A DNA stretch of 43,765 nt from Nocardioidaceae bacterium (GCA_009780515.1 WQZX01000021.1:1-43765); one strand, 5' to 3'; numbered from the stretch's first letter, positions 1-8,957 are shown. Notes: a model not told the origin generated them from the letters alone. A program made the numbers and translations.

Positions 1-283
1 GGAGCGAGCGGACCCGCGCGGGCTGCCAGGGCACCTGCCGCGCGACGCCGGCGGGGCCGGCGACCAGGGTGCGCGCCGGCTCGAGATGCGGCAGCGCGGC
101 CACGATCGCGGCCCGCACGCTCGCGTGCCAGGCGTCGACCACGACGACGAGGTCGGGCTCGGGGCCGCCGTACACCAGCTCCACCTCGGCGGGCCGGGTC
201 AGCGTGCGTCGTACCCCTCGCAGGGGTCGGCGGCCGTCCTGCCAGCGCTGCCAGGCGGCGAGGTCGCGTGGGTGGTCGATCAC
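1..283 (-). CDS. Partial protein of unknown function, C-terminus beyond the window edge
   Basis: An open frame runs on the minus strand from a GTG at 283 to the window edge, about 94 codons without a stop. The GTG overlaps the TGA of the upstream glycosyltransferase by four bases (GTGA), the tight coupling used throughout this operon. The visible N-terminus begins VIDHPRDLAAWQRWQDG and contains a hydrophobic beta-strand-like stretch (DLVVVVDAWHASV), as in the first Rossmann strand of many glycosyltransferases. I do not recognise the family. It is probably another glycan-locus enzyme, judged only from its place as the last visible gene of the minus-strand operon 2857 to 1. Confidence 0.55.
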   Translation of the reverse strand, partial: MIDHPRDLAAWQRWQDGRRPLRGVRRTLTRPAEVELVYGGPEPDLVVVVDAWHASVRAAIVAALPHLEPARTLVAGPAGVARQVPWQPARVRSL

Positions 284-1278
284 CGGAGCATCTCCTCGAG
301 CACGGCGACCCGGTGGTCGAAGGTGTGCTCGGCCAGCGTCCGCCGCCGCGCCGCCTCGCGCAGGCCCTCGGCCCACACGCGGTCGCGGGAGGCCCGCTCG
401 CACAGGCCGACCAGCTCGTCGAGGCCGTCGAAGACCGCGACCTCGCGGCCGGGCTCGTAGAGCTCGCCCACGTCGGCCCGGTCGATCAGCTGCACCGCCC
501 CGACCCCGCAGGCCTCGAAGGTGCGCATCGTGAAGCCGTCCTGGTCGCCGTGGACGTTGAGCGCCGCGACCCCGTCGGCCATCAGCCGGTACGACGCCGC
601 CCGGCTCACGTCGCGCCCCGACGGCACCTCCGGCCGGGTCAGCTCCCAGTTGCGCAGCCGGTCGACCCAGTGCCGCGACCAGTCGCGGCCGTACGCCGTG
701 ACGGCGACCCCGCGCTGCGCCAGCCCGGTCAGCAGCGCCTCGCGCGACGGGTAGCGGGCGCCGACGAAGACCACGGCGTCGCCGCGGCCTCGGCTCGGCT
801 CGGTGGCCAGGCCGGGGTCGAACGCGAGCGGGAGGTGCCGGGCGTCGGCGCCGGCGGCCGCCAGCGCCGCGGCGTCCGAGGCGGAGTAGGTCGCGACCGG
901 TCCGAGGCGGGCGAGCTCCTCGGTGGTGTGCCGGGTGCGGCGGATCTCGTCGTAGAGCCACAGGGCGTGCGGGATGCGGTCGAGCTCGGCCCAGAACGCC
1001 GCGCCGAGCACGTCGCCCTTCACCACCAGCACCGCGTCGGGCCGGTGCTCGCGCAGCGCGGCGAGCGTGCGCGCGGTGGTGGCGCGGACGTAGGCGTCGT
1101 GGCGGCTGGCGCCGAGCCGCTCGGGCAGCTCGTGGCCGAGCTTGTGGCCGAGTCGCGCGGGGAGCGAGGGGCGGTCGTCGTACACATGGGTCACGACGTC
1201 GTGGCCGCGTGTCCGCAGGGCCTGCTCGATCGAGCGCCAGTAGCCGTGGAAGCCCGGTGAGACCTGGAGGATCCGCAT
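280..1278 (-). CDS. Glycosyltransferase, CgeB/DUF3880-like, GT-B type
   Basis: Predicted 332-residue cytosolic glycosyltransferase, probably adding a sugar to a surface glycan. It begins MRILQVSPGFHGYW, typical of GT-B N-domains. The C-terminal part (VFVGARYPSREALL, then TMRTFEACGVGAVQLID and EPGREVAVFDGLDEL) matches the donor-binding part of CgeB-like proteins, where a conserved Glu precedes a Cys/Gly-rich turn. The ATG at 1278 shares one base with the TGA of the upstream epimerase (TGATG), which fixes the start; the same frame stays open upstream but only as a shadow of that gene. Donor and acceptor cannot be deduced. Confidence 0.8.
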   Translation of the reverse strand: MRILQVSPGFHGYWRSIEQALRTRGHDVVTHVYDDRPSLPARLGHKLGHELPERLGASRHDAYVRATTARTLAALREHRPDAVLVVKGDVLGAAFWAELDRIPHALWLYDEIRRTRHTTEELARLGPVATYSASDAAALAAAGADARHLPLAFDPGLATEPSRGRGDAVVFVGARYPSREALLTGLAQRGVAVTAYGRDWSRHWVDRLRNWELTRPEVPSGRDVSRAASYRLMADGVAALNVHGDQDGFTMRTFEACGVGAVQLIDRADVGELYEPGREVAVFDGLDELVGLCERASRDRVWAEGLREAARRRTLAEHTFDHRVAVLEEMLR

Positions 1279-2324
1279 CAGCCGGGGCCCGCCAGTCCGT
1301 GGTCGGCGAGCTCGCCGAGGGCCTGGTCCCAGGTCGCGGCGCGCGCGACCGGCCGCTCCCACGCCCACGCGACGAACTCGGTGACGGCGTCGTACGTCGA
1401 CCAGCGGGGCAGCGGTCCGCCGGCGTCGCGGAGCCGGTCGAGCGATGAGCACGCATGCATGATGTCGCCGGCGCGCGTGATCGCCACGTGCTCGATCCCC
1501 GGGTCGGCGGCGGGGGCCGCCCGGATCGTGGCCCGGGCGAGGTCGAGGAGCGTGGTGCGTACGCCGGTGCCGTGGTTGAGCACGCGGTCGTCCGGGTTCT
1601 CGACGGCCCAGCGAAGCATGGCTGCGAGGTCGCGGACATGGGCGAAGTCGCGGGTCTGGCCGCCGTCGCCGTACACCTGGAGCGGGAGGCCCTCGCGGAG
1701 CCGCGCGACGAAGGCCGCGAGCACGCCGGTGTAGGGGTTGTGCAGCGACTGACCGGGCCCGATCACGTTCTGCGGGCGCACGATCGTCACGGGGACCGGC
1801 AGGCCGGCGAGGGCGGCCTCGGCCTGCGACTTGGTCTCGCCGTACACCGAGACGGGCCGGTGCGGGTCGTCCTCGGTGGAGGCCTCCGGCACCGCGCCCG
1901 GGCAGCAGGACGCACCGAAGACGACGCCGTGGTCGGCGCAGCGGTGGCGACCCTCGCCGTACACCGCGCGGGAGCTCAGCAGCACCAGAGGTACGTCGGT
2001 GGCGGCCGCGAACGCACCCGCCTGCCGGGTGCCCCCGACGTTCACGCGGCGGTGGCGGTCCGACTCGTACATCGACTGCGCGGTCCCGGTCTCCGCGGCC
2101 AGGTGGACGACCGCGTCGACCCCGGGCAGACGCGACCACGCCTCGGGGTCGACGACGTCGCCGCGGACGACGTCGCCGGGGAACGCCGCGACCGCGGCCG
2201 CCGGGTCGTCCTGCACCTGGGGCAGCAGGCAGTCCAGGGCGACGACGTCGTGGCCCGCGCCGACCAGCTCCGCGGCGAGGTGCTGGCCGACGAAGCCGGT
2301 GCCCCCGGTCAGCAGGACCCTCAT
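1278..2324 (-). CDS. NAD-dependent epimerase/dehydratase (extended SDR)
   Basis: A 348-residue extended short-chain dehydrogenase acting on a nucleotide sugar. The N-terminus has the NAD-binding motif TGGTGFVG; VVHLAAETG follows at about residue 70; the catalytic YxxxK is YGETK, with an upstream Ser-Ser (LLSSRAVYGEG). A Cys-rich insert (HRCADHGVVFGASCCPG) after the active-site Ser is unusual for GalE/RmlB. The ATG at 2324 overlaps the stop of the acyltransferase by four bases (ATGA) and its own stop overlaps the glycosyltransferase start, so it is the middle gene of a tight operon. It could be an epimerase, a 4,6-dehydratase or a reductase; sequence alone does not decide. Confidence 0.85.
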   Translation of the reverse strand: MRVLLTGGTGFVGQHLAAELVGAGHDVVALDCLLPQVQDDPAAAVAAFPGDVVRGDVVDPEAWSRLPGVDAVVHLAAETGTAQSMYESDRHRRVNVGGTRQAGAFAAATDVPLVLLSSRAVYGEGRHRCADHGVVFGASCCPGAVPEASTEDDPHRPVSVYGETKSQAEAALAGLPVPVTIVRPQNVIGPGQSLHNPYTGVLAAFVARLREGLPLQVYGDGGQTRDFAHVRDLAAMLRWAVENPDDRVLNHGTGVRTTLLDLARATIRAAPAADPGIEHVAITRAGDIMHACSSLDRLRDAGGPLPRWSTYDAVTEFVAWAWERPVARAATWDQALGELADHGLAGPG

Positions 2325-2857
2325 CCGACCACCTGCGCCGGCACGCCGGCGACCGTCGCGCCGGCCGGCACGTCGCGGGTCACGACCGCGCCGGCGCCGA
2401 CGGTGGCGCCGGCGCCGATGTGGACCCCGCCGAGGACGGTCGCCCGCTGGCCGACGAACACGTCGTCGCCGATGGTGGTCGGTGCGGTCGGGCCCGACGC
2501 GGAGCGGTCGTCGCGGTGGTGGGCGGTCGTGGACACGAGCACGTCGTCGGCGAGCACGCAGCGGGCGCCGACCCGCAGCGGCGCGCCCGCGTGGAGGTGC
2601 ACGCGATGGCCCAGGTAGGTGTCGTCGCCGACCGTGATCGGGCCCTCGGCGTCCTCGCAGGCCAGCCAGGCGCCGTCGTACACGGCGATGCGGGCGCCGA
2701 GGTGGATCCGGTCCGTCCCGCGCAGGATCAGCGGCCGGACGATCACGGTGCCGGCGCCGTAGGACCCGAACGCGCGGCGGCGGACCGGCGTCACGAGCCG
2801 GCTGGTGTGCCACCGCCAGCGCGGGGGCGCCTCCACGAGGCGGCGCGCGATGCTCAT
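2321..2857 (-). CDS. Left-handed beta-helix acyltransferase (LbetaH/hexapeptide family)
   Basis: A 178-residue acyltransferase that probably O- or N-acetylates a sugar of the glycan, using acetyl-CoA. Imperfect hexapeptide repeats run through most of the chain (IHLGARIAVYD, ITVGDDTYLGHRVHLHAG, IGDDVFVGQRATVLGGVHIGAGATVGAGAVVTRDVP), ending in the usual AGVPAQVVG loop. A possible catalytic His lies in TTAHHRDDR. The ATG at 2857 has a well-placed AAGGA Shine-Dalgarno six bases upstream (2864-2868); a longer in-frame start at 2917 lacks one and would cross the candidate promoter. First gene of the operon reading toward position 1. Confidence 0.85.
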   Translation of the reverse strand: MSIARRLVEAPPRWRWHTSRLVTPVRRRAFGSYGAGTVIVRPLILRGTDRIHLGARIAVYDGAWLACEDAEGPITVGDDTYLGHRVHLHAGAPLRVGARCVLADDVLVSTTAHHRDDRSASGPTAPTTIGDDVFVGQRATVLGGVHIGAGATVGAGAVVTRDVPAGATVAGVPAQVVG

Positions 2858-2885
2858 CGAGGGTCCTTGTCGTCCTGGAGCGGAC

Positions 2886-2891
2886 AGTCTT
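2886..2891 (-). promoter_or_regulatory. Candidate -10 (AAGACT) for the acyltransferase operon
   Basis: AAGACT on the minus strand fits the ANNNT core seen before other genes here. It would start transcription near 2879 and leave a leader of about 22 bases carrying the AAGGA site. No convincing -35 is visible. Confidence 0.35.
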
Positions 2892-2925
2892 CCACGCATC
2901 GGCGGTCCGAGCCGCACGACGCGGA

Positions 2926-2931
2926 TAGCCT
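2926..2931 (+). promoter_or_regulatory. Candidate -10 (TAGCCT) for the deacetylase gene
   Basis: TAGCCT is the same hexamer found before the reductase gene at 34405. It lies nine bases before ATG 2941, so the transcript would begin at about 2938-2941 and the GAGGAGG at 2954-2960 would lie in a short leader before GTG 2965. Divergent from the acyltransferase promoter. Confidence 0.5.
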
Positions 2932-2964
2932 CGTCCGGAGATGTCGCTGGACCGAGGAGGCCGC

Positions 2965-3699
2965 GTGAGGGTGGGGGAGTCGGTGGTCGGCGTGGAGACC
3001 CGCGCCGCCGTCGTCCTGACCTACGACGACGGGCCCACGCCGGGGATCACCGACCGCCTGCTCGCCACGCTCGACGAGCACCACGCCACCGCCACGTTCT
3101 TCGCCCTCCTCACCCGTGTACGCCGCGACCCTGGCCTGCTCCGCGAGGTGCTCGCGGCCGGCCACGAGGTCGGCCTGCACGGGCTCGACCACCGCCGCCT
3201 GACGACCACGCCCCGCCACGCGCTGCGGGGCTGGGTGCGCGACGGCCGCCGCGAGCTCGAGGACGTCACCGCCCGGCCGGTGCGGTGGTTCCGGGCGCCG
3301 TACGGCGCGCAGAGCCGGGCCTCCTGGCGAGCGGCCGTCGCCGAGGGCATGGTGCCGGTGCACTGGAGCGTGGTCTGCCGCGACTGGCTCACCCTGCCGC
3401 TCGACGACCACCTGGCTGAGGTCCGCGGACGTCCGCTCGCGGGCGAGGTCGTGCTGCTCCACGACGGCTTCGCCGACGCCACCGACGGCTCGTACGACGG
3501 CCGGCGGCCCGAGCTCGACCGGCCGGCGCTGACCCGGAGCGTCCTGCGGGAGGCCGCGTCGCAGGGCCTGGTGGGCAGCAGCCTCGGGGCGGCCGCGTCC
3601 GGTGCCGCGCTCCGCACCGGCACCCGGCTGTCGCCCGAGGCCGGCCTGCGGGCCCGGGTGCGGCGCGCGCTCGGATCGATGGGCGGGAGACCTCGGTGA
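2965..3699 (+). CDS. Polysaccharide deacetylase (NodB homology domain, CE4)
   Basis: A 244-residue metal-dependent deacetylase that removes N- or O-acetyl groups from a glycan. The NodB signature is complete: TYDDGPTPG (catalytic Asp plus metal Asp), GLHGLDHRRL (HxxxH-type metal site), RAPYGAQ (motif 3) and LLHDG (motif 5). There is no signal peptide or membrane segment, so it probably acts on a cytosolic lipid-linked or precursor glycan. Start: GAGGAGG at 2954-2960 favours GTG 2965 (or GTG 2971). ATG 2941 is in frame and would be almost leaderless from the TAGCCT hexamer, so a start 24 bases upstream cannot be excluded. Its TGA overlaps the next gene's GTG. Confidence 0.87.
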   Translation: MRVGESVVGVETRAAVVLTYDDGPTPGITDRLLATLDEHHATATFFALLTRVRRDPGLLREVLAAGHEVGLHGLDHRRLTTTPRHALRGWVRDGRRELEDVTARPVRWFRAPYGAQSRASWRAAVAEGMVPVHWSVVCRDWLTLPLDDHLAEVRGRPLAGEVVLLHDGFADATDGSYDGRRPELDRPALTRSVLREAASQGLVGSSLGAAASGAALRTGTRLSPEAGLRARVRRALGSMGGRPR

Positions 3700-4361
3700 G
3701 CCATCCGCCGCAGCAGGACGTCTACGGCTTCGACCGCCGGCCCGAGGTGGCGCCGTACGTCCCGCGGTCGGCACGCTCGGTGCTGGAGATCGGCTGCGGT
3801 CGCGGCGGCTTCGCGCGCACGCTCCGCGAGCTGCTCGGGCCCGACGCGCGGCTGGTCGGCGTGGAGCCGGTGGCCGAGTCGGCCGCGGCGGCACGTGCGG
3901 CCGGCGACCTGGACGAGGTCGTCGAGGGGTTCTTCCCCGAGGCGGTGCCCGAGGAGCGCTTCGACCTCGTGGTCGTCAACGACGTGCTGGAGCACATGCT
4001 CGACCCCTGGGCGGCCCTGCGGAGCTGCCACCGCTTCCTCGCGCCGGGCGGCCGGGTGGTCGCCTCGCTGCCGAGCATCCAGTACGCCCCGGTCGTCTGG
4101 CAGCTGCTCCGCGGCCGCTGGGACTACACCGACGACGGCACCCTCGACCGCACCCATGTTCGGTTCTTCACCCGCGCCACGATGGTCGAGCTCTTCGAGA
4201 CCACCGGGTACGACGTCGAGCGCACCGCCGGCATCGCCAGCGTGGTGGACCGCTGGGCGACCGACCCGCTCGCGCCGCGCCGCTGGCTCAAGCGCGGGCT
4301 GGCACGGGCGCTGGGCGACGCGGCGTACTGCCAGTTCGTGGTCGTCGCCGGACCGCGCTGA
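3696..4361 (+). CDS. Class I SAM-dependent methyltransferase
   Basis: A 221-residue SAM-dependent methyltransferase of the Methyltransf_11/23 type. Motif I is LEIGCGRGGFARTL at about residue 30, motif II ends in GVEP, and motif IV is FDLVVVNDVLEHMLDP, with a post-motif loop FLAPGGRVVASLPS. The GTG start overlaps the deacetylase stop by four bases (GTGA), so the two are translationally coupled. Context suggests methylation of a sugar or lipid-linked glycan, but no acceptor can be named. The gene ends before a strong two-way terminator. Confidence 0.87.
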   Translation: MSHPPQQDVYGFDRRPEVAPYVPRSARSVLEIGCGRGGFARTLRELLGPDARLVGVEPVAESAAAARAAGDLDEVVEGFFPEAVPEERFDLVVVNDVLEHMLDPWAALRSCHRFLAPGGRVVASLPSIQYAPVVWQLLRGRWDYTDDGTLDRTHVRFFTRATMVELFETTGYDVERTAGIASVVDRWATDPLAPRRWLKRGLARALGDAAYCQFVVVAGPR

Positions 4362-4419
4362 TCAGCCGCCTGTCTCCTTCCTGCGGCCCCCGCCCGAGAC
4401 CGTCCGACCAGGTGACGCA

Positions 4420-4454
4420 CAGCTGCCCCTCACCCGTTCGGTGAGGGGCGGCTG
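4420..4454. terminator. Strong bidirectional intrinsic terminator hairpin
   Basis: A 15-bp stem (4420-4434 with 4440-4454, one G-T wobble, ten consecutive central Watson-Crick pairs GCCCCTCACC/GGTGAGGGGC) closes on a five-base loop CGTTC. It lies between the convergent ends of the methyltransferase (4361) and the GON-domain gene (4479) and would serve both. No clear U-tract follows, as is usual in high-GC actinobacteria. Confidence 0.85.
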
Positions 4455-4478
4455 CGGCACCACTGCTGGTGCCGGTGG

Positions 4479-7400
4479 TCAGCGACTCACGTAGATCGGT
4501 GCGCGCGTCAGCGTCGTGCCTACCTGGACGCCGATCGTCCAGTCGTGCGTGTACCTGACCGACGGCGTCATCCCGACCGGGAGCGTCCACCGGCGCACGC
4601 CGGCGCCGACACCCGCGCCGCCGGCCCGGTGGAAGGCGACGTAGCCGCCGGCCGGAGCGACCGGCGTCGGGGCTGCGAACACGAGACGCGGCTGCGTCCT
4701 CGCGGCGACGACCACCTGGTAGGTGTCGTTCTCGGTGACGTGGAACCGGCCCCCAGCGAACCTGGCTCCGACGATGACGAGACGAGACACGACCGTCGAC
4801 GAACGCCGCAGCGTGCGGTGACCGGCCCGGTCGGTGACGGTCGCCGTGTAGGTGACCTTCCAGCCGGTGGCCGTCTTCGTCCGCTTCGAGGTCAGCTTGC
4901 AGGACGCGATACCGGAGAGGTTGTCCCGGCCCTTGCAGGACACGTGCTTCGGCGCTACGAGCTCGATCGACTCGTCACGGATCCCGGACACCGCGGCGAC
5001 CGGGGCGGTCGTGTCGACGTTGACCTCGGTGGCATGGGCGACGGTCTTGCCGCCGTCGACGCCGGTCGCGGTCCACGACAGGCTCCGGTGACGGCCCTGA
5101 CCGAGCGCCACTGGTGCCGGGCAGGTAGCAATCGGGCTGGTGCCGGGACGGCAGGTGAACCTCACCTCGACCGGTGCGGCGGACCAGTGGCTCGGGTTGG
5201 TGACCACGCTGGCTGAGCGCCGGTGGCCAGCCACGGTGTAGGTGACGGTCAGGGTCGGGTTCTTGATGACGAGCACGGTGCTCGACGTGGCCGACACAGG
5301 GTCGTAGCCGACCCGGTCGCTGGTCACGGTCAGGCCGATCGTCTTCCCGGCGGCCGAGGCCGGAACCGTGAACGTCGCCGTGTCGGTGCCGGCCGGCCGA
5401 CCGTCGACGGTCCACGCGTGATGGAGGGTGGCCTGCGGGTCCCAGCCGTCGGTGTTCGCATACAGGGTCTGGCCGGCCTTGGCTGTCACGACGGTGCCGG
5501 TTCCCGAGCGGTCGTGTCCGATCTGGACGGAGCCGGCGGGCAACCCGGCCGCGTTCGTGACCGGGTTGGTGGCGTTCGAGGTGGCGGCTACATCGTTGTA
5601 TCCGTCCGCGGAGCCGGTGACGGTCACCGTGATCCGCTTGCCGGCGTCGACGGGAGCGATCTGGTAGGTGCCGCTGGTCGTGTCGGCTCCGCTGATGGTC
5701 TGGCCGTCGGCCTTCCAGGTGAAGCTCCACGACGTGACGCGGGAGTCCCAGCCGCTGGCGATCGGGTAGAGGGTGTCGCCGACCTGCGGGTTGCTTGCCA
5801 GGGTCGCGGTGCCGGCGGTCAGGGTGCCGGCGGCCACCGGGTCGGTCGCGTCGGAGGTGACCGACGTGGGCACGTAGCCGTCGGCGGTGCTGGTGACGGT
5901 CACGGTGATCGCCTTGCCGAGGTCGGCCGGCACGGGCGTGTACGTGTCCGAGTCGGTGCCGACGGCAGTCCCGTCGGCCTTCCACGCATACGACAGGGTC
6001 CCGGCCGGGTCCCAACCGGTCGTGGTGGCGGTCAACGGCACGCCGACGGTCGCGGAGCCGTCGAGCGTGACGTCACCCGCGCTGAGGACACCGAGGATGG
6101 TCGCGGTCTGGGTGACGGTGCCGCCCCGGTGGAGCGCGTCGGCAGGCTGGGTGGCGGTGATGGTGCAGTCGCCCTTGGCCGTGTAGGTGACCGTTCCGGA
6201 TGCTGCTGAGCAGTCGCCGGTCGCGGTGACCGTGACCGGGCTGGTGTCGCCGCTGGTGAACGTGGGCGTGTAGGTGTCCCCGGCGGTCGCCGGGGATGCG
6301 GGGGTCGAGGTGAGCGTCAGGTCGGTCGGCGCCTGGAACTGGAACGTGGTCGCAGCGGGGATCGCGGCGAGGTGGTCACCGTCTGCGGGCGCGTCAGCCA
6401 TCACGGTGCAAGAACCGGCTCCGGTGCCGGTCACCACACCGTCCTGGTCGACGGTGCAGGCACCGGACGTCGTGTAGGTCGCGGTGTTGCCGGCCACGAG
6501 ACCGGTGAGGGTGGTGGCGACCGTCGCACCGGCCGGCTGGTCCGCGACATGGGCGAACGTGAGGGTCTGCCCGAACAGCGGGTCTCCGACTCCATCGTTG
6601 CTGAACGCGACATCGATCAGCGGAGCACCGGCGATCGTGTCCGGCAGTCCGGTCGGGGTGACCTGGGTGGCGGTCGTGTTCGGTGCGAAGGACGCGCACT
6701 GTCCGGTGACGTTGCTGGCGGTCACGTGGTCGGGGGAGGGCCAGGTGGCCTGTCCGCCCATGTCGTAGCCGGACACCGAGAACTGCTGCGGACCGTTGAC
6801 GAACGTGAACCCGCTGCCACGCAGGTCCGCATCCGCGTTGGATCCGGAGTTGTACAGGCATGCTCGAGCCGTTCCCCACGCAACAGAGGTGATGGTGTTG
6901 TTCGCGGGGCCACCGGCCGAGGTGGCATACGTCAGGTCGTTCGGGTCGATCTGTCCGGTGAGCGTGTTCACGGCGACCTTCGTGAAGTGGGTCAGGACCG
7001 TGGTGCCCTTGTAGTTCTTCCCGTCGGTGTAGAGCCCGCTGTAGTTCGACGTGCCGCCGGTGTAGGGCAGCGTGATGAACCCCTTCGGGCTCCCTGTCGA
7101 CACTCCGGAACAGTAGACGGGCGCCGGTGTGCCGAGCATGTCGATCTCGTAGGTGCCGTCCTCTGTGATCTGTCCCGCGGCTGCGTCCTCGGCGCACGTG
7201 CGAGCATCGCCGACGACGACGGACTGCTGCGCCGGCGCGGTCCTCGATCCGTCGGTCAGGGTCTGTGAGGCGTTGATGACACACACGCCCGGCGCCAGGA
7301 AGTCGATGGTTCCGTCGTGTGCTTCGCAGGTGTCGTTCGACGTCGGGTCGACCGTGATGTCGATGGGCACGGCCGGGTCGCTCGAGGTGACCTGCGGGAT

Positions 7401-7601
7401 GTACGTGGCGCTGTAGACGCCTCGGTCCGGCGGCTGGGTGGTGAACGTGATGACGGCCGGGTCGGGGCCGGGACCGGTCGCGTGCGCCGGCGAGGTCGCG
7501 GCGAGGGTGGGCAGGGCGGCGCCGAGGAGGGCGAAGGCGGGAACGAGAACGACGAGCCGCGCTCGACGAGCTGAACGGCCTGACGTGGTTGAGGATGACA
7601 A
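4479..7601 (-). CDS. Large secreted protein with a GON-like domain and three Ig-like repeats
   Basis: About 1,040 residues, exported by a Sec signal peptide (Arg-rich n-region, hydrophobic LVVLVPAFALLGAALPTLAA, cleavage after AHA). Residues about 136-305 resemble the GON domain of ADAMTS9: CAEDAAAG, then DGTYEI, PVYCSG, FITLPY, FTKVAVN, ARACL and GQCASF, with paired cysteines. Residues about 507-591, 592-684 and 686-779 are three related Ig-like repeats, each with GWD, a (W)KADG or WTVDG core and a T(V/I)TVT strand. The C-terminus is beta-rich and Cys-containing. No sortase signal or transmembrane anchor is seen. Start: TTG 7601 follows GAGAGG by seven bases; GTG 7634 is in frame but lacks a ribosome site. 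Likely a surface-binding or adhesive protein. It stands alone, ending at the shared terminator. Confidence 0.8.
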   Translation of the reverse strand: MSSSTTSGRSARRARLVVLVPAFALLGAALPTLAATSPAHATGPGPDPAVITFTTQPPDRGVYSATYIPQVTSSDPAVPIDITVDPTSNDTCEAHDGTIDFLAPGVCVINASQTLTDGSRTAPAQQSVVVGDARTCAEDAAAGQITEDGTYEIDMLGTPAPVYCSGVSTGSPKGFITLPYTGGTSNYSGLYTDGKNYKGTTVLTHFTKVAVNTLTGQIDPNDLTYATSAGGPANNTITSVAWGTARACLYNSGSNADADLRGSGFTFVNGPQQFSVSGYDMGGQATWPSPDHVTASNVTGQCASFAPNTTATQVTPTGLPDTIAGAPLIDVAFSNDGVGDPLFGQTLTFAHVADQPAGATVATTLTGLVAGNTATYTTSGACTVDQDGVVTGTGAGSCTVMADAPADGDHLAAIPAATTFQFQAPTDLTLTSTPASPATAGDTYTPTFTSGDTSPVTVTATGDCSAASGTVTYTAKGDCTITATQPADALHRGGTVTQTATILGVLSAGDVTLDGSATVGVPLTATTTGWDPAGTLSYAWKADGTAVGTDSDTYTPVPADLGKAITVTVTSTADGYVPTSVTSDATDPVAAGTLTAGTATLASNPQVGDTLYPIASGWDSRVTSWSFTWKADGQTISGADTTSGTYQIAPVDAGKRITVTVTGSADGYNDVAATSNATNPVTNAAGLPAGSVQIGHDRSGTGTVVTAKAGQTLYANTDGWDPQATLHHAWTVDGRPAGTDTATFTVPASAAGKTIGLTVTSDRVGYDPVSATSSTVLVIKNPTLTVTYTVAGHRRSASVVTNPSHWSAAPVEVRFTCRPGTSPIATCPAPVALGQGRHRSLSWTATGVDGGKTVAHATEVNVDTTAPVAAVSGIRDESIELVAPKHVSCKGRDNLSGIASCKLTSKRTKTATGWKVTYTATVTDRAGHRTLRRSSTVVSRLVIVGARFAGGRFHVTENDTYQVVVAARTQPRLVFAAPTPVAPAGGYVAFHRAGGAGVGAGVRRWTLPVGMTPSVRYTHDWTIGVQVGTTLTRAPIYVSR

Positions 7602-7871
7602 GGGGGTGCCTCTCGGTGGTGGTGACGGCTTCACGGTGGGCGGCCGTCACCGGGAGCCGGCGGCTCGCGTGCGGACGCGTCCGGATCGGACGGTGCTGGG
7701 CTGCGAGTCACCGGCGACCGGACTCCTGTGCAAACACCCGTCCTATCGGCCGCCGCGGCCGCCACCTGACCACTACCGAGCGCACGACTTGGAACAGCCG
7801 GTCCGGGTGCAGCCGATGTGTCCGCCGGCTCGGAGGCGTTCGCGCCGGGTCACTTCAAGGTGGATACAGGT

Positions 7872-8957
7872 TCAACCGGACAGGCCCGCGCACAGCGCGT
7901 CGAGCATGCCGCGCCCGAACTCGGTGGACGGCTCGAGCGTCATGCCCTCGCCCCACTCGTTCCAGGCGTTGACGGCCAGCAGGCGGCGCGCGTCCCGGCC
8001 GGTGCCGACCACCGGCGCGAGGGCGGCGGCCGCGGCGACCGCCTCGCGGAACGTCGCCGGATCGGCGTTGGTCGAGCTGGCCCGGCGGTGGCGGCGACCG
8101 ACGTTGTTCCAGCCGCTGAGCACGAGCGGCACGGTGCCGGGCGGATAGTCGGCGAGCGTGGCGCGCAGCCTCCCGGCCAGAGCGGGGTAGCTCCACGAGA
8201 CGTCGCGGTGGCGGAGGTGGCGCCAGGCCGATCCGGGCGAGCGGAGGGAGTGCGCGGCCCGCGACCAGCGGCCGCCCGCGGCCAGCACGTGGGCCGTGCC
8301 CTCGACCCACCGGTCGAGGCCGAGGTCACCGGGCGGCGGCACCACCCCGGTGCGCGTCGCGCCGAGCAGCATCAGGTCGACGCCGGCACGCTTGGCGACC
8401 GCCCGCCACCGCGCGCTGACGTCGGCCATCGACGGGACGCTCATCGGGTCGTAGACCAGGAGCACGTGGCGTCCGTCCACGGTCCAGTAGCGCGGATCGC
8501 GCATGCCCTCGAGCAGGAACCCGATGTGCCGGTCGTCGTGCCGCTCGTCGTACTCCTGGCGCAGGGTGACGGTCGGGTCTCCCTTCCAGGCGAGCGACCA
8601 GTCGTGGTTGGCCCAGCCGAGGAAGAACGGGAGGTCCGGCTGCCCGTCGGAGAGGACGAGGTCCTCCACCACCGGCAGAGGTCGGGAGCCGCCGGACCAG
8701 TAGTGGTAGAGGCAGAACGCGCTGAGACCGCCGGCGCGGGCCAGGTCGCCCTGCCGGGCACGGACCTCACGGTCGCGCAGGTCGTAGAAGCCGAGCTCGC
8801 CGGGCGTGACGAGCGCGTCGGCCGGCGAGCGGTGACCGCGGTGCGCGCGCAGCAGCGACACCCACTCGGTGAAGCCCTCGCCCCACCAGCGGGCGTTGAA
8901 CTCCGAGGGGTAGAACTGCGGCAGGTAGTAGGCGAACGCAGCGACCGGTGCGCTCAT
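7872..8957 (-). CDS. WbsX-like / glycoside hydrolase family 99-like protein
   Basis: A 361-residue cytosolic protein of the WbsX/GH99-like group found in O-antigen and surface-glycan clusters. Recognisable segments are AFAYYLPQFYPSEFNARWWGEGFTEW at the N-terminus, CLYHYWSGG, PFFLGWANHDW, VLLVYDP and LLAVNAWNEWGEGMTLEP near the C-terminus, the last carrying the Glu residues usual in this TIM-barrel family. The ATG at 8957 overlaps the upstream methyltransferase stop (ATGA). It is the last gene of the fkbM-methyltransferase-WbsX operon. The exact reaction of WbsX proteins is not established; a role in building or trimming the glycan is inferred from context. Confidence 0.82.
   Translation of the reverse strand: MSAPVAAFAYYLPQFYPSEFNARWWGEGFTEWVSLLRAHRGHRSPADALVTPGELGFYDLRDREVRARQGDLARAGGLSAFCLYHYWSGGSRPLPVVEDLVLSDGQPDLPFFLGWANHDWSLAWKGDPTVTLRQEYDERHDDRHIGFLLEGMRDPRYWTVDGRHVLLVYDPMSVPSMADVSARWRAVAKRAGVDLMLLGATRTGVVPPPGDLGLDRWVEGTAHVLAAGGRWSRAAHSLRSPGSAWRHLRHRDVSWSYPALAGRLRATLADYPPGTVPLVLSGWNNVGRRHRRASSTNADPATFREAVAAAAALAPVVGTGRDARRLLAVNAWNEWGEGMTLEPSTEFGRGMLDALCAGLSG

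Noticed and set aside
7602..7871. Possible structured leader or riboswitch upstream of the GON-domain gene
   Set aside because: A few short hairpins exist, but I see none of the conserved cores of c-di-GMP, c-di-AMP or cobalamin riboswitches. The 270 bases hold no convincing gene.
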